A stretch of DNA of 64,000 nt from Erythrocercus mccallii. Its lineage: Eukaryota; Chordata; Aves; Passeriformes; Dicruridae. Positions 26,183-36,995 of the stretch are shown in pieces. Position numbers and translations under genes: made by a program. Every line of letters begins with the position of its first letter. Position 1 is the stretch's first letter. Location: NCBI GenBank assembly GCA_013397435.1, contig VZRG01000447.1, positions 186,001 to 250,000 on the forward strand, in the 5' to 3' direction. Below the pieces are notes generated by a model, which searched no databases, had not been told where the DNA came from, and saw only the letters and a list, made by a program, of their open reading frames with translations.

Positions 26183-27167
26183 GGGTTTGTACGGCCAGGT
26201 GTTGGTAGCAGGGGTACTACAGGGGTGGCTTCTGTGAGAAACTGGTAGAAGCTTCTCCCATGTCCAATGGAGCCAATGCCAGCTGGCTCCACTGAACTTG
26301 CCACTGGCCAAGGCTGAGCCTATCAGGGATGGTGGTGGCACCTCTGGCATAACAGATTTAACAAGAAAACTGAACAGGGGCAACTCTTCCGGAAAGAGGA
26401 GTGAAATTATGTGAAAGAGACAACCCTGCAGACACCAGGGGCAGTGATATAGGGGGAAAGAGGTGCTCCAAGGCGGCAGGGCAGAGATTCCCCCACAGGC
26501 TGTAGTGAAGATCATGGTGAGGCAGCTGTGCCCCTGCAGCCTGGAGGGTCCCACTCTGGAGCAGGTGGATGCCTGAAGGAGGCTGTGACCCCATGGGAAG
26601 CCCATGATGGAGCAGGCTCCTGGCAGGACCACTGGATCCATGAAGAGAGGAGCCTGCAGTGGAGCAGATTTGCTGATGTGACACCATGGGAGACACACGT
26701 TTTTCCTGAAGGACTGCATCCTGTGGGAGGAATCCATGCTGGAGAAGTTAATGAAGAACTGCAGTTCATGGGAAAGACCACACTGAAAATTCTGTGGAGG
26801 ACTGTCTCCTGTGGGAGGAACCCCACGCTAGAGGAGGGCAAGAGCGTGGTGAGTCCTCCCCATGAGGAGGAAGGTGAAAATTGCAAGGGAATGTGAGCCC
26901 AGGAAAAAGGGAGAGTTATGGGGAGGGTGTTTTAAGATTTATTTTTTATTTTCTCATTATTCTACTCTGATTTTGATTAATAATATAGGAAAAAAATTCC
27001 CCAAGTCAAGTCTGCTTCACCTGTGATGGTACCGGGTAAGTGATCTCTCCCTGTCCCTACCTGTATCCACGAGGCTTTCATTGTATTTTCTCTCCTCTTT
27101 GCATCCAAGGAGGGCATAGAAAGGTTTCAGTGAGCACCTGGTGTCCAGCCAGAGTAAAGTAACTGCA
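26183..27167 (+). mobile_element. Solo LTR of an avian endogenous retrovirus (copy A)
   Basis: The roughly 980-base block is clearly related to the reverse complement of 33046-33953 over its whole length, so it is a dispersed repeat. It starts near 'tgggtttgtacggcc' and ends near 'gcacctggtgtccagccag'. It has the GC-rich, purine-biased body with words such as 'ctgtctcctgtgggaggaac' that I associate from memory with an LTR family common in songbirds, probably ERVL-like. No primer-binding site or retroviral gene follows on the right, so it is most likely a solo LTR left by recombination. I could not find a convincing target-site duplication. Open frames on both strands inside it, including a 189-codon minus frame at 26168-26737, belong to the repeat. 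The family name is uncertain; the repeat call is firm. Confidence 0.8.
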
Positions 27168-28106
27168 CTAGCTATCTGCTAGTCCCAGCGAATTTCTGTC
27201 CAGAAGATGGATGAAAAGAGGTGTGAAATGCAGGAAGCAAATGCAGTGTGTTTAGACAATAGGTCTCCAGGTTATGAACTAGCCAGGTGAAGCAGATGTC
27301 CTGTCTTCTGACTGGAACAGGTCTGACCTTCCAGAGGAAGTGAGACACCACTTCAGACACTGTCGGACAGTTTAGTTATTATTGTGACTTCATGTGTTTG
27401 CATTAATAACGTTTTTAATTATAGCTGTCGTTACATTCTGCCTTGGAATGGAACGTGTGGTATTTGGGGCTGTGTGTCCAAAGGCTCAGCAGCTTGGCAG
27501 GGCACTGTGAGGCTCTTGTTGCAGCACGCAGACAGCTGGATGCAGACAGAGGATTATTCCCAGCACCTCTGGTGCTGAGTAGCACTGAAGACCACAGAGA
27601 GAAGAGCTACTGAGGGCCAGAAGACAGCCTAAAGGCAACTTGTCCTCCACCTATGATTGATCAGCTAATACCCAGTGGGAGATAGGCCATTTGCTCTTGC
27701 TGGCAGAGGAGATGCCAACCCACCCAGAGAGAGAGATTCTGAGAAGTATCTGAAAGCAGAACCTCAAGGAATGTCCCTCCTCCCACTGGCAGTCATTCCT
27801 GTGGGAAACATTGCCTGCCTCCTCAGGAGGTGGTGAGTCCCAGTGACTGTGGTACCTCAGTCCTCCTGCCCAGATCCTCCCGCCCATTTTCTGGGCTGCA
27901 AAGGGCCTTTAGGATTTGGTATATGGACAGTAGAAATCCTAAGAGCTGTGTTAATATGAGTAGACTGACAGGTATTGCAGGTGAGACATTTTGCTGGTAT
28001 GTACAACTTAACTCTGGCAAGTTGAGATGGTGTGACTTGGTTCCAAGCCTAATAAACCAACAGAACGTGTGTTTACTATGAATGGGCTCATTCATTCTGA
28101 TGTCAG
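27168..28106. other. Moderately GC-richer noncoding stretch, no gene seen
   Basis: This stretch directly right of LTR copy A is less AT-rich than average. Frames up to 137 codons overlap on both strands (for example 27823-28236 minus, which runs through the microsatellite). I see no retroviral gag, pol or env motif, no primer-binding site next to the LTR, and no domain. An old unrecognised repeat is possible. Confidence 0.5.
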
Positions 28107-28165
28107 TGTGTGTACACACGTGTTTGTGTGTGTGCGTACACACGTGTTTGTGTGTGTGCGTGCAT
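28107..28165. repeat. TG-rich microsatellite with an exact 24-base tandem duplication
   Basis: A 24-base unit beginning TACACACGTG and ending GTGTGTGCG occurs twice exactly, at 28113-28136 and 28137-28160, inside an alternating purine-pyrimidine tract. Such tracts can adopt Z-DNA; the duplication is probably replication slippage. Confidence 0.9.
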
Positions 28166-30640
28166 GTAGAGAGAAGAGAATCCCCCTTCTCCCTTTTCCT
28201 CATGGCTATTATCATACCGCATGCCCACATATCCAAACTAACAACTTCTTCCTAAGGAATCTGAAATACAGAGTCCAAGGGAAGTTTAACAGCTTCATAG
28301 TGCGTAATTCTCTTTTGGCCACATTTTGTTTGTCAGGGGGAGCACAAGAATGAGGCCACACATAATTTAACACCTTTCCCTATTTAGAGCTTGTTAGTTT
28401 AACTTTCTCTGAGATTGTTTTTTTAAAAAATGTTTGCCTGAATTTAGTGGTTCTGAAGGAAAGTGGCAGCCCTAAAGACCATAGTTTTCCTTGCAGAATG
28501 GGAACGGGATGAGCTCCAGCAGAGTGCCTTTCCTCATTTTACCACCCTGATCTGACCTTGAATGACCTGTTGCAGAGCCCAGCAGAATTGGTTTTCATAT
28601 CTTTCCAGTCTTTGGCCTTCTTGTGAAGACTGACAGCTGGGCTGTGGCAAATGTGATGGGGCTTCTGTGTCCAGATCAGAGCCTGACTTCTTTCACATAG
28701 GCACAGTGTTATAGTAACCTTTCAAATACTAAGGAGGCTGGTGAGCAGAGCTAATGAGACAGATCTCCAGGTGAGTATTTCAACACCAGCAGCCATGGAA
28801 CTGCCACCTTCCCCAAAGGCTCTATTATTACAGCTGGGCCTTGTACAAACTCAGAGCAAGACACAACAAAATGTGGGAGAAGAAATGCTTAAAGCTACAA
28901 CTCCTTCCATCAGATCTCTTTAATAAAGGAGCAGAGCCATGGGGATATTAAATAGCTTTCCCCACCATGGTTAAATGTGCAAAAGAACTTGGCTATTCCA
29001 GTGCCCTTGCTAGCCCAGCACATTCATCCTATGGTGTTTTGAAGGTGAATGATGAGAATCTGGACTTACATCCAGCAAGTAGGTTATGACTCAGGCAGCA
29101 AATTTATATGTTGCTGCATCCCCACATTTTAATATATTTTGGGGGATTTTGAAAACAAGGTTCCACCCCTGAATTTACTTTAGCAAAGACTTATTAAAGA
29201 CATCCCAATCATTTTTCTCAGCAAGGACTCCTCTGCCTAGGCACAGTGTCTTCAACGCTTGTGCTGACATCACCCCTGGGGCTGGTGTGGTGGCCACTAC
29301 AAAGAGTTTTGTGTTCACTCCACCTGCACCTCAAGGTGAATACACTTTAATCCAGAAGCCAGGTGGTCTCATGGGGCTGGTGGTATCCTCCAGCTTATAC
29401 ACAATGCCCTACTAAATGCATAGTGCCAGTGCAAGAAAGCTGCTAGAACCCTGTCTGAAGTCAGCTCATGGTGCATCGGTGTTCTTGAAATGCCATATGC
29501 TATTTTCTTCCTGTGTAGGGGAGGAAGTGTGGAGCTGTACAGGAAGATTAGACAGGTCATGGGATGCTCCACAGTAGGGCCGTCATTCTAACTGCTTTGG
29601 AACAGAATCCTGCAGAAAAGCATGGCCTCTATTCCTGCACATCTCTGAATTATGAGTGTTAGCATTTAGAGGAACCCTTAGTTTAATGCAACATTCAGTT
29701 CTTCCCATCACTATGTGATGGAAATCTGAGTATGGATTTTGATTTAATTTCTTGGAAGCATGGCTCTCAGCATTTTTTTTCTGGATATCTATTTGTAGAT
29801 GTAATTAAGAGAGAGACATTTAGGATCTGTTTTGCAACACCTTGCCAAATTCTGGCTTTTTTAGATCCAGAAGGTGTTTTGGGTCCATATTTATAGAAAA
29901 CTGCTCTCTTGTATTTAGTCTTTTTCACATAATATCAGTGTTAGCAATGGCTGGTGAAGAAACCACTGTTATTATTCATTAACGCTGGTCTCTCAGAGGA
30001 ACCATATGTGCAGAGCAGAGGGAAAAGAGTACTGTTGTTTTTTAATACTGAGTCACTGCTACTGATTAAGTGTTTCTTTATTTTTTCCCTTTTTTTTTTT
30101 TGAGAAAAAGAAATGGAATAAAGGTGTTTTTCTGAAGCCTAAATGTCAGGAGAATTGATTTTCTCTGGGTGCCACAATGTCTTCAGAAAGTTTTAGTCCA
30201 GTGGGCCACAGTGATATCAGCCAGCACTTGTTTTAAAGAATATCTGTAAAAAATTCATGGTTAGATTCCTGCATCTCAGGTCACAGGAGAGTGTGACTAT
30301 TAACAAGTTCCAGCTGCTTGATGGAGTTTCACCAGCCATTTGTGGATCTTTAATTTTTTTTTTTAGGAAGCCTTTAACTGCCCTTTTTTTTTTTTTTTTT
30401 CCTGGAGGTATATTAAACCTTTAAATCTCTCTTTTTTTTTTTTCTTGAAGTTCACATTAAATACTCCCTTTGTGTCCATGCTGAGGAAGTCTTTAATTAC
30501 ATTAGTTAAAAAAAAAGGAAGAAAAAGAAGGGATAGTTCTGATTTTGCTCTCACTTCTCTATGATTGTGCCATCTCCTCTAGTCATGTTTTTTGTATTTA
30601 TTTTGTCAGCAAGGGGCCTGTTTTAATACTGCAGCTGATG
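28166..30640. other. Noncoding sequence, no gene seen
   Basis: Only short frames (94 codons or fewer) without domains. T-rich runs cluster at the right end (T17 at 30384-30400, T12 at 30432-30443, others near 30090 and 30355). No transposon recognised. Confidence 0.6.
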
Positions 30641-30870
30641 ATCTAAAAATGCGCGAGCTATGTTTTATTACACACAAGCCGCACAACGTGGATGAAGGGC
30701 TCTCCGGGGCTGGCTGAGCCGCGCTCCGCTGGCGGCTGCGGGGAGCAGCTCCAGTCAAGCCTCTCGCTCTTTCCCTTCCAGGTCCCTGCTGGAGCCTCGG
30801 CAGCCCCAGCGATGGTGGCGGCAAGGCAGCACCGCCCAGGCAGTACCTGTGCTCAAGGAGGCCCAGCCGT
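30641..30870. promoter_or_regulatory. Isolated CpG-rich patch (CpG-island-like)
   Basis: By hand count about 16 CpG dinucleotides lie in roughly 230 bases, while most neighbouring 200-base stretches have none to two. The core at 30700-30750 is strongly GC-rich. Bird CpG islands mark promoters, exons of GC-rich genes and some enhancers. A pyrimidine-rich tract ending in CAG at 30779-30781 looks like a splice acceptor and is followed by GCGATGG at 30809-30815, but the frame from that ATG closes after 37 codons and has no known motif. Open frames occur on both strands (30692-30925 plus, 30606-30824 minus), as expected in stop-poor GC-rich DNA. It could be an orphan promoter, a noncoding first exon or an old GC-rich repeat. 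Confidence 0.4.
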
Positions 30871-33045
30871 GGCTCCTTGCAGTCTCATCCTGCTCCTCTG
30901 GCTGGAGCCAGTCCCGGCAGTCTGATGCCACCTAGGAATGGCCACACAGCCTCCTCTGAGCTTCTCTGCTCAGCGCTGAGCGGCTGCCAGAGCTGGGGCT
31001 CAGAACTGGCCCCTCTGCTCTGCCTCCGTCACTGCTGTTTCAGAACAGGGAAACGCTGAATGAGAAAAACAAATAATAACGATGCTGTTTTCCTCTCTAA
31101 ATTTAGGGGTCTAAAATTTTGGCTTGAAAATCTTTGTTTGGAAATTTGGGCCCAGATCATGAAGTGAGCAAACACAGTGACTTACTGTAACAGTGTGTTT
31201 GAATTTAAATGAGGGTAGGCAAAGGGATTTCTTCATTTAAAATTTCAGTATTCAGAAAATGAGAGTCCCTTCAAAGATGCATACTGTGAAGAAACTGCAA
31301 GAACAACCTTTTGCCGAGTGATTATTAGCAGCAACAAAAATATGTAAATTCTTTCTTGTAGATTTGGTGTTTGCCATACTTTTGTTTATCCTACTGCATA
31401 CAAAGCCTGAATACCCTTAAAAAATTATAAATACAGCTACATCAGATTCATGCAGTGGTGTACTTACTGTATATCTATATCTCCACGTACATACAAACAT
31501 ATATGTGTATATATATATATATTCTGTACAAAATCATATTCTATGGCTCATCATTCTAGGTAAAGACAAATACAGCAGAAAATAACATTTTAGCCAGTAC
31601 CTATTCAGGATTTTATAGGAAATCTGGGGCATTGCCATGACAATTCCAGAAATGGTTAGTTAATATCTTTTGTATTCTGGTAAACATCTACTCATTTACT
31701 GCAGCAGCACTGAAAACTTATTAAGAACACTCCTTCAGTCCAAATGTACTTGGAAGACTCAGAACAACCTTCCTTCTTCTGTATAATTTTTGTTTTTCTC
31801 AATATAAATGCAAATTGATACAAGTAAATAAGTTCTAAATACCATTAAGCTCTGCATGTCTGGAAAGTTTGGTGTGAAATAGGAAATGCACCTGGAACTT
31901 TGTAGCTCTTATGTAAAATTAATAATAAATGTTTTCTTGCCAACATCAATATGTTTATATTATGGTCATGGGACTCTCTCTGATGCCTAAATTATTTAAG
32001 ACATTAATTTTTTATATCTACTCAAGCCTACTACATAAAGTTGCTGAGTTCTGTATCAAAAGTGGTGGTTCAAATCAAATTGATATTGCATTTAAATTAA
32101 AGTAGTGTTGGGACACATCTCACAGTCTTTACTCAGGCAGGATATACTGGAGTAGTGAAAACTTTCCCTCTGCTTTCTGTGTTTCCAGACACTTTTAGGT
32201 TGTGTCACTTAAGGCTAAGACACAGGAGAAAAGGTGAGGGGTCACTTTCATGCCCTGCTGTCTCCAGTTATGTGCTCCTCCTTGGTGCTCTTGGGTTGGG
32301 TGTATTTCATGTGTGGAAAAACCCAGAAGAAAACAGATGACTGTAAATTACTGACGGGTCTTCTGCTTCTCCTTGTTCTAGCAAACACACTGACCTTACC
32401 TCTTTTTTAGGTGAGAGGATTTGTTAAAAAATGAAACTAAGGATTTGCCACTACCAGTGGAAAAGATTCAAAAGCCCAGCCTTCCTCATGGAGAGACTAG
32501 CTAGCATCTGGGAAACTACAATGAAGCAGCTGTTCTGGAAAATAATGAGACCAAACAAGAACTTTTTCCCAGGAAAGCCCCAGACATCACAAATAAGTGA
32601 CGTGGGAGCTCTGAAAAAGTGCTCTTGTGATATTTTGATCCACATTGACTTAAGGCACTAATTTGAGATACCCGAGTTTGAGTGATGCTGGCTCTTAGAG
32701 TGCATTGCATATCTGCTTTTCTTCTGCTGGTGGTGCAGAGTAAGAGCTGAGTAGCACAAGAGAGCTAGCTAACCTGATCAACATCACCCCACCATGGCTC
32801 TGAGGGAAGAAAGGTCTTGGCCATGTAATTGCCTGACCTGTCACCACTTAAAAATTGTGGTTAATCATCAGTAATTGACCACTGATTAATTGATAGCTCA
32901 AGTATCTCCCATGTCCCTTCTGTTATCATATCAAGCCTGCATTCTTCTACACTGCATCATCTTAAGTTTATAGATATTTAATTCTACAAAGAATGGTTAC
33001 TTCTTATTATATCTAAATAAAAATATATGTTTACCTATGGTCAAA
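30871..33045. other. Noncoding sequence, no gene seen
   Basis: Frames of at most 76 codons, no domain. A short (TA)n microsatellite lies at about 31508-31522. The first 200 bases are still moderately GC-rich, then the sequence returns to AT-rich. No transposon recognised up to the LTR. Confidence 0.6.
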
Positions 33046-33953
33046 TGGGTTAAACCTAGCTGAACACCAGGTGCCTACCAACACATTCTATCGATCCCTC
33101 ACCAATTAGATGGGAGAAAATATAAGAAAAGGTTTGTAGGTCAAGATGAGGACAGGGAGAGATGATAATACCTTACCATCATGGACAAAACAGACTTGAC
33201 TCAGGGAAATTAACTTATCACCTATCAAATCAGAGCGGTATAATGAGAAATAGGAGCAAATCTTAAAACACCTTCTTCCCAACTTTTGCTCCATTTTGGG
33301 TTCAACTTTGATTCTTGATTTCTCAACCTCCTCTTGTCAAGCACCTCAGGTGGACAGAGAATAGGAACTGTGGTCAGTTCACCACACATTGTTTCTCCTT
33401 CTTCTTCAGGATAAGGATTTCTCACACTTCCCCTGCTCCAGTATGAGTGCCCTCTCATGGGAGACAGTCCTCCACAACATTCTCCAATGTGGGACATTCT
33501 CACAGACTGCAGTTCTTCACATCTGCTCCAGTGCATCTTCTCCTTGGGCTGCAGGTGGATCCCTGCTCCACCATGAACCTCCATCAACTGCAGTGGGGCA
33601 TCTGGCCCACCATAGTCTTCACCACAGCCTGCAGGGGAATCTCTGTCCTGGTGTCTGGAGCATCTCCTCCCACTCTCTTACCCTGGTGCCTGACCCTGGC
33701 GTGTTGCCCTCACATAGCCTCATTCCTTTTTCCAGCTGCAGTTGCCCTTGCAAACTTTTCCCACTTTGTTAAATCGGTTATCCCAGAGGTCCTACCACCA
33801 TCACTGATGGGCTCAGCCTTGGCCACCTGTGGCAGGTCCATGTTGGAGCCAGCTGGCATTGGCTCCACTGCACATGGGGGAAACTTCTACCAGTTTCTCA
33901 CAGAAGCCACCCCTGTAGTACCCCTGCTACCAAAATTTGGCCACACAAACTCA
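33046..33953 (-). mobile_element. Solo LTR of the same family as copy A, inverted (copy B)
   Basis: The reverse complement aligns with 26183-27167 from 'tgtgtggcc' and 'ttggtagcaggggtactaca' at the LTR 5' end through to 'gcacctggtgttcagctag' at the 3' end. By eye the first 200 bases match at roughly 80-90 percent. The copy is some 75 bases shorter than copy A, from several small indels. No internal retroviral sequence or primer-binding site flanks it. Target-site duplications were not found. The 176-codon plus frame at 33447-33977 and the 120-codon minus frame at 33225-33587 are part of the repeat and are not host genes. Confidence 0.8.
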
Positions 33954-34122
33954 ATACATTACCTCAAACAATTATGAAAATCTAGCAGATATTAAACAGG
34001 GATTTAGCAAAAAAAAAAAAAAAAAGGACAAAATAGGCAATAGACAGCTGGTCATCAGATAATTGCTGATCCAACTAAACAAGTTAAAACAAAGATTCAG
34101 GCAGGTGAAGACAAATTCAGAT
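33954..34122. other. Short spacer with poly-A run
   Basis: A17 lies at 34009-34025, about 55 bases outside the LTR edge. The rest is AT-rich unique sequence. I see no retroposed gene attached to the run. Confidence 0.7.
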
Positions 34123-34283
34123 GATGTCAGGGTTGCCCAGAGAAGTCACGGAATCGCCATCACTGGAGATGTTTAAGAAATGACAGGATGTGGCACTCAG
34201 TTCTATGACTTAGTTGACAAGTAGCGCCAGGTCAAAAGTTAGACTCATGATCTTAAGGTTCTAATTGTCTCTGATTCTATGAT
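34123..34283 (+). mobile_element. CR1 LINE 3' fragment, plus strand
   Basis: The words 'agggttgcccagagaagtca', 'atcactggagatgtttaag' and a final 'tctctgattctatgatca' follow the order of the CR1 3' end (family form 'ggttgcccagagaagctgtgg ... ctggaggtgttcaag ... attctatgattctatga'). Only about 160 bases remain, much diverged, with no coding part. Confidence 0.85.
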
Positions 34284-34729
34284 CATCTTGCCTTCTCTCT
34301 TTGCTACCTTGTGCATTTACCTGCAACTTATCTCACTAAGAGACACATTTTCCATGTCTGACATTCTCTGATATCTTCAGGAGTCTGCTTTCCTGCATGC
34401 GCAAAGTCTTTCTCATGAATTTTATTTTTAGACATTTTCCAGACAGATGCAATTGCTTGATAAAGATTCTTGAATTAAATTAGAAATCCTTTAAATTCTC
34501 TGGATTTAATACACATTAGGCTTTGTCTGCCATACAGCTGATGGTGAGTAGTCAAGGTGTTTATCTGTTCTTGATGAACATGAATTAATTCAGATGAATT
34601 AACTCTGTGAAAAACAAAAGGAACCTCACATACAGCTCAGGCTCTGCCTTCTTAAGACATTCCCCACAGATGTATGTCATGTAACTCATTTTACAGACTT
34701 TAATTTATGAAGTTTTTACAATACTTCTG
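34284..34729. other. Noncoding sequence, nothing recognised
   Basis: AT-rich unique-looking sequence between two CR1 fragments. No frame of note. Confidence 0.6.
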
Positions 34730-34900
34730 CATTTTTAACATAAGAACAGATTTTAATATCTAGATTAAATCTCTTGCTGTAATTAATTCCTGCTGCGTTC
34801 AGCCTATTCATCATGGATGTGGAGAACAGCACATCCCCTTCCACCTTGATGTACTCTTTTCTAAGGAAGACTGTTCCAGCATGGCTATCTTTATAGACAG
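34730..34900 (-). mobile_element. Old CR1 fragment, minus strand
   Basis: On the plus strand 'taatatctagattaaatctc', 'ttgctgtaattaattcctgc' and 'gatgtggagaacagca' followed by 'gatgtactcttttc' resemble the complement of an older CR1 subfamily 3' region (compare 'ctaaatctcccttgctgcaattta ... ggagaacaa ... tacttgaagac'). Heavily diverged, so older than the copy at 11.2 kb. An 81-codon minus frame here is a chance frame in the element. Confidence 0.6.
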
Positions 34901-36879
34901 CTTTCAGGAATTTGGGGACAGGACTGGAACTCCTGTAACAACTTAGGTAGCTGCTACTCATGAGAGCATGTTACCCATCTTCTGCAGCTGAATGGTCTCT
35001 GTGATTCTGTATATTCAAGCCTTCAGCCTGATGGCAAGAGTCAAAGTGCACTGGAATCAGTAGCAAGCTTAAGCCTTTACTGACTTAAGGGGCCTAAAAA
35101 CAATAAAGAATCCATACTAGTGTTGACCTCTAACAGATGGTAGCAAAATAACTGCCACAGAAAACACTGTGACATTACAATCACATCCGGCTTGGCAGTG
35201 CTGGTGGGGACCATGCAAAATCCCATACAAAATCCCTAATGTCTGTGAATGTTTATAACTTAAAAGTTAGTGCAGGCTCTGAGACTGCTCAGGCTGATGG
35301 ATAGCTTTCTGAACACACTGGAGAAGAAGTGTTCCTCTGCCAGTCTCATGCTCTTTCTGGTTACAGCACAGACACCTTCCCTCCTCAGATCAGTTATTCT
35401 GGATCTCGGCTGCTGTGCGAAAAACGTTAGGAAAGAGGTTTTTCAAATTGCAGACAGTTTTTTCTCCCCTCTCCTATGGCTGAAGCAACATTTTTTTTTT
35501 TTACAGAATACCCAACCCTTAAATTCAGACTTGTATCAGGTTCCTTCCCGTATGACTAGCAAGGTATGAGCTTATGCTTCTTTTTCTTAAAATAGCTTAG
35601 GTGTAAAATATTTGTTAATCCTCCGCAGTTAGGGTATAGAGCAGGGCTTGAGTTGCTTCTCAATGAAATCATAATCACAAATATTTCTTGTATTACTTTA
35701 TTCAATACGAAGGCTGTTGCTAATTCCTTGTCTCTGTGGAACGGGCATGTGTTTTGGCTCTGTAATCTCAAAGTTCAAGACTAGCATTTTTCTGATTCTT
35801 GTTGTCCTGCATCTTATAAGCTGAGTATTTAAGAGTAGCGTGTTTATTTATATATGTTGCTGCTAATCCAAACTGTCTGCTAAACTAATCTCTTGTTAAA
35901 ATGAAATCAAGTCAGCTATTTTAGATCACAGAGTTAAAACAATAGCTCAGCCAGACACTTCACACATCTGTTTTACTTTTCCTGAATAGGTATGCAGCTT
36001 TTCATGCATTCTTTCTCAACAAAAGTGCCACCAATTAGCTATACTTTTCTTTCATTTTTCTCTTGTGACCTAAGTCTTGTTTTCTTGGTTCTTTAGCTGA
36101 TTACTTTTGAAATGCTGGCTTTTTTACATGTTTGTTTTCTTTCTCAGTAATACATTTTAAAATGGATAAAAATTTCATGCTTATTACTTGTTAATATGTT
36201 ATCATACTCTATTACCCAAATTCGGACCAGAGGTAATTCCAATGTGGGAAATGCCAAAATAATACATTCTTCGAGATGAGATCTTAGACAGATATGGAAA
36301 CCCAAAGTAGGCTTTGATTTACTTACAGTCTGCAGGAAATGAAGCATTACCATCAATGTGGTACATACAGATTTTAACTAAAGATAACTTTATTTCCAGA
36401 TTTACCTGCTGCTTTGATTTAAAGTATTTTTCACATCATCTAATTTTTCATAAGCTTTCACATGTTTAAAGTTTGGCTTTTCTTAAGGGATTGTATAAGA
36501 TTTCATTTTGTGCAGAAAACCCTCTTATTTAGTACATTTGCCAAGCACTTTAAAATGACATCAGGTGAGGGTTGCTTCAGCCTCCTGGAGCCAAAAATGT
36601 GGAACAATGGGGTTTACTTCACCACTTTTTAATAAACTGTTTTTTGAACTAGTATTCTGAGAGAATGCCACTGCTTCAGCCAAGGTAACCTTCAGGCCCA
36701 GTTTGATTTAATATAATTTTATTTTTCCATTTGTTTCATCAGCCCTCTCTGAAAGGTGGAGAAGAAGAGGCAGGCTGACTCTATCTCAAACTTATATGTA
36801 ACTTTGCATCATCTATTTGACGATTATCAGCTGAAAAGCTTTCAGAGCTCACCTCCCCCAGAAATGTGAGTGACTATGA
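34901..36879. other. Noncoding sequence, no gene seen
   Basis: Frames up to 99 codons (35270-35569 plus) without domains. AT-rich and T-rich towards the right. Nothing recognised. Confidence 0.6.
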
Positions 36880-36995
36880 ATCACGGAGAGGTGGGAACAG
36901 TGTTATTACATCCTTTACACCACAGAGAAACTAAGGCATAGAGACATTGTATAAGGTAATTTCAGATTGCTCTTTAGCACAGGGATGTAACACTC
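36880..36995 (+). repeat. MIR-like ancient SINE remnant
   Basis: 'ttacaccacagagaaactaa' running into 'ggcatagagacattgtataagg' matches the MIR core pattern (family form 'cagatgaggaaactgaggcacagagaggttaagtaa'). Degenerate; ends approximate. Confidence 0.6.

Noticed and set aside
27168..27900. Possible internal retroviral sequence right of LTR copy A
   Set aside because: No primer-binding site after the LTR, no gag/pol motifs, and no second LTR in the same orientation.
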